From CAYSCW01 sp964429795 (lineage in GTDB: Bacteria > Acidobacteriota > Aminicenantia > Aminicenantales > Aminicenantaceae): DNA of 8,894 nt. The notes beneath the pieces were generated by a model. It was not told the DNA's origin, made no database searches, and worked only from the letters and a program-made list of their open reading frames with translations. A program made the position numbers and the translations under genes. The first letter of the stretch is position 1; the number at the start of each line of letters is the position of its first letter. The DNA lies in assembly GCA_964429795.1 (NCBI GenBank), contig CAYSCW010000059.1, positions 1 to 8,894 of the forward strand, read 5' to 3'. Of this stretch, positions 4,522-8,894 are shown one piece after another.

Positions 4522-7197
4522 ATGGTTCTGCGCCTTAAGAACATGAAGCTTTTTCTATGTATAAGTCTGGTTTTATTTCTGCCGGGTTATTCCGCTGGTA
4601 AAGAGAACAATCAAAATCTTCCTCCCTATAAAAATTATTCTCTCTCCTTAGATGAGCGGGTGGAGGATTTGCTGAGTCGGATGACTCTGGAAGAGAAAGT
4701 CTCTCAGATGATGAATGATGCTCCGGCTGTTGAGCGACTTGATATTCCTCGATACAATTGGTGGAATGAGTGTCTGCATGGTGTAGCCCGCGCCGGGTTG
4801 GCCACTGTTTTTCCCCAGGCTATCGGCCTTGCCGCCACATGGGATGCTGAGCTCATGTACCGGATGGCCATCGCCATCTCGGATGAGGCTCGAGCCAAGC
4901 ATCATGAGTTTATCCGCCGCGGCAAGAGGGGAATTTACCAGGGCCTTACCTTTTGGTCTCCCAATATTAATATATTTCGGGATCCGCGCTGGGGGAGAGG
5001 TATGGAAACTTATGGGGAGGACCCTTTTTTGACGGGGAGGATGGCTGTTTCGTTCGTGCGTGGTTTACAGGGAGAAGACCCCCGCTATTTAAAAGTGATT
5101 GCCACACCCAAGCACTATGCCGTGCACAGCGGCCCTGAACCGGACCGCCATACCTTTGATGCCCGAACAGACATAAGGGATCTGAGAGAGACCTATCTTC
5201 CTCATTTTGAAATGGCCATAAAGGAAGCCCATGCTTTTTCCGTTATGTGTGCCTACAATCGTTATGAGGGAGAAGCCTGTTGCGGGAGTCAGAAGCTTTT
5301 GGCGAAAATCTTGAGGGAAGAATGGGGTTTTGAAGGCTATGTGGTTTCGGATTGTGGAGCTATCCAGGATATCCACCAATATCACAAGGTGGTGGAAACA
5401 CCAGAGGAAGCTTCTGCTCTGGCCGTAAAGTCCGGGTGCGATTTGAATTGTGGCTCTGCTTACAAGAAACTGTTGGATGCGGTCAAGAAAGGATTTATCT
5501 CAGAGGAAGAGATCGATACTTCGCTGCGCAGGCTCTTAAGGGCGAGGTTTAAGCTGGGTATGTTTGATCCGCCGGAAATGGTTCCTTACTCGCAAATACC
5601 TTATTCAAAAGTGGATTGTGAGGAACACCAGATGCTGGCCCTGGAGGCTGCAAGAGCTTCTGTGGTGCTGCTTAAGAATGAGGATGACCTTCTCCCTCTC
5701 AGAAAGGATATAGGCTCCATCGCCGTCATCGGACCTAACGCCCATGATGTGGAGGTGTTACTGGGCAATTATAACGGAACCCCTGCTCAGCCGATCACCC
5801 CTTTACAGGGTATTAAAGATAAGGTTTCCGCGAAAACAGTGGTGCATTACGCCCTGGGTTGCGATTGGGCTGATAACCTGCCCAGCCTCGAAGCCGTGCC
5901 GTCATCAGTGTTGTTCGCCATGGAAAGGGGAGAGAAAGTCCAGGGATTAAGGGCTGAGTACTTCAATAACCGTGACTTTGAGGGTGAGCCGGTTTTTTCC
6001 CGCATCGACAGGAATATCGATTTCAACTGGTGGGATGGTGCTCCAAGGGAAGACTTTGATGACGACAACTTTGCTGTCCGCTGGACAGGAGAGCTTGTTC
6101 CTCCTGTTACAGGAACCTATGTTCTGGGAGGAGAGGGATTTAACGGGTTCAGGATTTATCTTGATGATGAACTCCTGGTCGAGTTTGACGGGTCGCATCA
6201 TCCGAGGAAGACATATAAAACGGTGAATCTCAACGCTGGCCAGCCCTATAAATTAAAGGTGGAATTCTTTGAACGGAGTGAAAATGCTCATATGAGGCTG
6301 CTCTGGTCGGTTCCCGGCAGAGATTACCAGAGAGAGGCCTTGGAGAGGGCAAAGGAGTCGGATGTGATCGTCTTGGTGATGGGCCTTTCACCCAGGTTAG
6401 AAGGAGAAGAGATGGATGTGGAGGTGGAAGGATTCGCCGGTGGTGACCGCCTTAACCTGGAACTCCCGGCTACTCAAATAAAGTTGATGAAAGCCATGCA
6501 CAGCCTTGGCAAACCCATTGTTCTTGTGCTTCTTAATGGCAGTGCTCTAGCCGTCAACTGGGCCCACCAGCATATTCCCGCTATCTTGGAGGCCTGGTAT
6601 CCCGGTCAGGCTGCTGGGGAGGCCATAGCCGATGTCTTGTTCGGTGATTATAACCCGGCTGGCAGACTGCCAGTCACCTTTTATAAGTCTGTAGATCAAT
6701 TGCCTCCGTTCAAGGATTACAGCATGGAAGGACGGACTTACCGTTATTTCAAAGGAGAACCGCTTTATCCCTTCGGCTATGGACTCAGCTACACAAAGTT
6801 TAAATACACCGGTCTCATGGTTCCTCAAACCATCCGCGGGGATCAGGATGTTTTAGTCTCGGTGGATGTTGAAAACGTAGGCAAGAGGGAAGGTGATGAG
6901 GTTGTGGGGCTCTATCTGACCGACGTTGAGGCAACCGTCCCCGTTCCTGTTCGCTCGCTAAAAGGATTTTGGCGTGTCCGTCTCAAACCAGGAGAAAAAA
7001 AGACGGTGAGATTTACCCTTAAGCCCCGGGATCTCTCCCTGATCGACAGCGAATTCAAGCGGGTGGTAGAACCTGGAATCTTTGAAGTTGCGGTGGGAGG
7101 AAAACAGCCCGGTTTCAAGGGACATGCTGATGCTCCGACCACCGAGGTTTTAACCGCCCGATTTGAGGTTATAGGCAAGGTAATCTCCATTAAATAA
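4522..7197 (+). CDS. secreted GH3 beta-xylosidase/beta-glucosidase with inserted PA14 domain
   Basis: An 891-aa exported glycoside hydrolase releasing terminal beta-linked sugars, probably xylose or glucose. A signal peptide (MVLRLKNMKLFLCISLVLFLPGYSA, cleavage near 25) is followed by the GH3 N-terminal barrel (about 40-340). Visible motifs are WWNECLHG (80-87), PRWGRGMETYGEDP (155-168), KHYAVHSGPEPDRH (197-210) and VVSDCGAIQDI with nucleophile D277. The GH3 C-terminal alpha/beta domain starts near 378 (ARASVVLLKNEDDLLPL), is interrupted by a PA14-like domain (about 470-598: GLRAEYFNN...WTGELVPPVTGTYVLGGEGFNGFRIYLDD), and resumes at EALERAKESDVIVLVMG through PFGYGLSYTKF. It contains LEGEEMDVE...GFAGGDRLNLELP, where the acid/base Glu is expected (E627 is my tentative choice). 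A fibronectin-III-like domain spans about 774-860. WWNE...LHG and SDCGAI favour the xylosidase-like branch. It converges with xylulokinase, which supports xyloside use. Confidence 0.93.
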   Translation: MVLRLKNMKLFLCISLVLFLPGYSAGKENNQNLPPYKNYSLSLDERVEDLLSRMTLEEKVSQMMNDAPAVERLDIPRYNWWNECLHGVARAGLATVFPQAIGLAATWDAELMYRMAIAISDEARAKHHEFIRRGKRGIYQGLTFWSPNINIFRDPRWGRGMETYGEDPFLTGRMAVSFVRGLQGEDPRYLKVIATPKHYAVHSGPEPDRHTFDARTDIRDLRETYLPHFEMAIKEAHAFSVMCAYNRYEGEACCGSQKLLAKILREEWGFEGYVVSDCGAIQDIHQYHKVVETPEEASALAVKSGCDLNCGSAYKKLLDAVKKGFISEEEIDTSLRRLLRARFKLGMFDPPEMVPYSQIPYSKVDCEEHQMLALEAARASVVLLKNEDDLLPLRKDIGSIAVIGPNAHDVEVLLGNYNGTPAQPITPLQGIKDKVSAKTVVHYALGCDWADNLPSLEAVPSSVLFAMERGEKVQGLRAEYFNNRDFEGEPVFSRIDRNIDFNWWDGAPREDFDDDNFAVRWTGELVPPVTGTYVLGGEGFNGFRIYLDDELLVEFDGSHHPRKTYKTVNLNAGQPYKLKVEFFERSENAHMRLLWSVPGRDYQREALERAKESDVIVLVMGLSPRLEGEEMDVEVEGFAGGDRLNLELPATQIKLMKAMHSLGKPIVLVLLNGSALAVNWAHQHIPAILEAWYPGQAAGEAIADVLFGDYNPAGRLPVTFYKSVDQLPPFKDYSMEGRTYRYFKGEPLYPFGYGLSYTKFKYTGLMVPQTIRGDQDVLVSVDVENVGKREGDEVVGLYLTDVEATVPVPVRSLKGFWRVRLKPGEKKTVRFTLKPRDLSLIDSEFKRVVEPGIFEVAVGGKQPGFKGHADAPTTEVLTARFEVIGKVISIK

Positions 7198-7230
7198 GTC
7201 TTCAGAGGGCTCAGGGTTTCATTTTTTAAA

Positions 7231-8733
7231 TTAGCCGGTTCTCTTGTTTCTGAACTCCGGTTTGAGGGTTTGCCAGAGGGAGTTGAATCGCTCCTGGAGA
7301 TGCTCATAAACGGAAAAAGTCTCTGGCTGGGGGTTAACCGGCTTGCCTTCTTTTTTTATCAGTCGGACGGATAGCTCTTCTATGGATACCTTTTCACCTT
7401 TTTCCAGAAGATAGTTCCAGATAGATTGGACGGCGGCTCCGAAGGCAGCTCCTTCCTTTTCTTCGAGCGTAACCACAGGAACCTGGAAGATGTTGGCCGC
7501 AATCTGAAGCCAAATCCTGCTTCTGGAACCTCCTCCTGTGGCTCTTATTTGATCAGGCCTCATGCCCAAGGACTTCATCCTCTGAAATCCATAGCCCAGG
7601 TTAAGGATGGTCCCTTCCATGATGGAACGTGCGATATGTGAGGCCTTGAAAGTTCTCCGATCCAGACCGAAGATGACTCCTCGAGCGCAGGGAAGAACAG
7701 GGACTCTTTCTCCGTCTATAAAAGGAAGAAAAAGCAGGTCTTCCGCCCCAGGAGGAGCTTTGGAGACCCATTCTTCCAGCTGTTCATTGGAGATCCTGAA
7801 CAGAGCTTTAAAGGATTCTGTGGTATTGGTTACATTCATGGTGCAAAGCAGGGGAAGCCATCCCCCCGTGCTGTCGCAGAAGGCTGCTATCTCGCCTTCG
7901 GGATCGATAAAGGGTTCAGGGAAGTAAGTATATATGGTTCCTGAGGTTCCCAGGCTAAGGGTGCATATCCCAGGCCTGACATTCCCTGTCCCGATAGCAG
8001 CCATCATGTTGTCTCCTCCACCGCTTGAAACCAGAACCTTTTCCATTCCATAACGGGACGCTATTCCATCTTTGAGATAACCTACTGGCTCACAAGGGTG
8101 TTGAAGTGCAGGGAGTTTTTCTTCCAGCTCAGGATCTATTGCCTTGATGGCATCTTTTGACCACTCCCGATTTCGGATGTTCATCAGGCCTGTCCCTGAT
8201 GCATCTCCATACTCCATGTGTGCCTTGCCTGTCAGGCAATAGTTGAGGTAATTATGAGGTAAAAGGATGGTGGCCAGCTTTCGGTAGTTGTGGGGCTCCT
8301 TTCTTTTGAGCCAGAGTATTTTTGAGGCCGTATAACCTACGGCAAGACTTATTCCCAGTGTCTCGATAAAGCGTTGTTTGCCGCCCAGCTTTCCCACAAT
8401 GGCTTCTGTCTCTTCGACTGTGGATGTGTCGTTCCAGAGCTTTGCAGGCCTTACAGGCATACCGTTTCTATCCAAAGGAACAAAACCGTGTTGTTGGCCT
8501 GAGACTCCCATAGTTACGATCTCGGAACCGGGAATATTTGCTTCTCGCAGGGCATTTCTGAGGGCAATTTCAAGGGCTTTTACCCAGGTTTGAGGGTCCT
8601 GTTCACTCTCTCCTGGCTTGAGATTCTGTTCAAAATCGTGGGGGGCATTTCCTCTGCCACAGACATTTCCTTGAAAATCCACGATCAGTACTTTTGTTCC
8701 TTGTGTTCCAGAGTCAACTCCTATAGCGTACAT
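7231..8733 (-). CDS. xylB: xylulokinase (FGGY carbohydrate kinase)
   Basis: A 500-aa cytosolic kinase, normal length for the family, phosphorylating D-xylulose with ATP to xylulose-5-phosphate, which enters the pentose phosphate pathway. The N-terminal FGGY domain has the phosphate loop D7-SGTQGTK (7-14), GVSGQQHGFVPLD (77-88) for substrate contact and LWND (99-102). The catalytic base is D241 in SSGGGDNMMAAIGTG (236-250). The C-terminal domain has LSLGTSGTIYT (259-269) and the adenine-binding ATGGGSRSRIW (398-408). The MGVSGQQHG and GGGDN motifs favour xylulokinase over glycerol or ribulose kinases. The ATG at 8731-8733 has an AAAGGGG-type Shine-Dalgarno (8741-8747) 7 nt upstream. The stop lies 33 nt from the GH3 stop, convergent, with no clear terminator between. 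No xylose isomerase or transporter is adjacent. Confidence 0.93.
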   Translation of the reverse strand: MYAIGVDSGTQGTKVLIVDFQGNVCGRGNAPHDFEQNLKPGESEQDPQTWVKALEIALRNALREANIPGSEIVTMGVSGQQHGFVPLDRNGMPVRPAKLWNDTSTVEETEAIVGKLGGKQRFIETLGISLAVGYTASKILWLKRKEPHNYRKLATILLPHNYLNYCLTGKAHMEYGDASGTGLMNIRNREWSKDAIKAIDPELEEKLPALQHPCEPVGYLKDGIASRYGMEKVLVSSGGGDNMMAAIGTGNVRPGICTLSLGTSGTIYTYFPEPFIDPEGEIAAFCDSTGGWLPLLCTMNVTNTTESFKALFRISNEQLEEWVSKAPPGAEDLLFLPFIDGERVPVLPCARGVIFGLDRRTFKASHIARSIMEGTILNLGYGFQRMKSLGMRPDQIRATGGGSRSRIWLQIAANIFQVPVVTLEEKEGAAFGAAVQSIWNYLLEKGEKVSIEELSVRLIKKEGKPVNPQPETFSVYEHLQERFNSLWQTLKPEFRNKRTG

Positions 8734-8758
8734 TCGTAATCCCCTTTAGACTTTCTTT

Positions 8759-8800
8759 TCTGGCGATAAAATAAAAAAAAATCCATCTTAGTCCGCCAGA
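8759..8800. repeat. 7-bp inverted repeat flanking the xylB transcript start
   Basis: TCTGGCG (8759-8765) and CGCCAGA (8794-8800) are perfect inverted copies with 28 bp between. On the xylB strand one arm touches the -10 box and covers the expected start; the other lies about 30 nt into the leader, and the intervening DNA includes nine consecutive T. It could be a split operator for a xylose-type repressor or a leader stem-loop; neither is shown. Confidence 0.45.
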
Positions 8801-8828
8801 TTATATCACCGCAAAAAAGAAGGGGCAA
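8800..8828 (-). promoter_or_regulatory. sigma-70 promoter of xylB, TTGCCC-N17-TATAAT
   Basis: On the minus strand, -35 TTGCCC (8823-8828, 4 of 6), a 17-bp spacer and a perfect -10 TATAAT (8800-8805) predict a start near 8793 and a leader of about 60 nt before the xylB ATG. Confidence 0.65.
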
Positions 8829-8894
8829 ATCATGGGCTTCGGATGTAAGCGTTCTTATTTCTATGACAGTTTCAACAGCAGTCAGGTAAGCTGA

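Noticed and set aside
7198..7230. Possible bidirectional terminator between GH3 and xylB
   Set aside because: There is a short T-run (about 7222-7227) but I find no stable GC stem next to it.
8832..8894. Plus-strand 20-codon ORF at the right edge preceded by AAGGGG, and an open minus frame from the edge through the xylB promoter
   Set aside because: Neither has recognisable content, and the minus frame contains the TATAAT and TTGCCC promoter boxes and ends inside xylB.
1..8894. Defence system, CRISPR array, transposase, tRNA or complete mobile element
   Set aside because: I saw no array of spaced repeats, no transposase or integrase motifs, no terminal inverted repeats with target duplication and no tRNA-like cloverleaf.

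Overview
The window is a bacterial fragment, probably from an uncultured anaerobic polysaccharide degrader. An FtsX/MacB-type permease of the kind abundant in Acidobacteriota (including Candidatus Aminicenantes), a PA14-bearing secreted GH3 glycosidase and a xylulokinase are together compatible with that group. The assignment is inference from protein style only; no rRNA or phylogenetic marker is present.

Layout. 1-336: the left edge holds the 3' remnant of a LuxR/GerE-type regulator on the plus strand, facing a minus-strand ABC-type permease (337-1488). The permease looks like an N-terminal half joined to a C-terminal half of the usual duplicated family architecture. 1489-1897: a 409-bp gap that is not empty. 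It carries a near-consensus sigma-70 promoter followed by a 21-codon ORF starting exactly like an ABC ATPase (MLELRGITKKF) and then stopping, and a 10-bp direct repeat. 1898-2809: a tight two-gene operon, a CpXC zinc-binding protein (TTG start) and a GNAT acetyltransferase (GTG start). 2915-3196: a small lysine-rich, possibly winged-helix protein with its own good sigma-70 promoter. 3299-3973: a Nudix hydrolase of the CoA pyrophosphatase type. 4011-4250 (minus): a 79-aa protein of unknown function behind a near-consensus sigma-54 promoter. 4522-7197: a secreted GH3 beta-xylosidase/beta-glucosidase-like enzyme with a PA14 domain inserted in its C-terminal alpha/beta domain. 7231-8733 (minus): xylulokinase, convergent with the GH3 gene, with a sigma-70 promoter and a 7-bp inverted repeat beside its -10 box.

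How the genes work together. GH3 outside the cytoplasm and XylB inside fit the two ends of a xyloside-to-xylulose-5-phosphate route; xylose uptake, isomerase and regulator are not in the window. The middle genes (CpXC, GNAT, small wHTH-like protein, Nudix) all point the same way but are separated by gaps of about 100 bp, with at least one internal promoter, so they are probably not a single operon. I see no CRISPR array, RNA gene, intact mobile element or complete defence system. The most unusual signals are regulatory and evolutionary: the sigma-54 promoter on an orphan small gene, two gene remnants, a half-deleted permease, and a shared TTGGGGAG...GCTTTA motif upstream of two genes.
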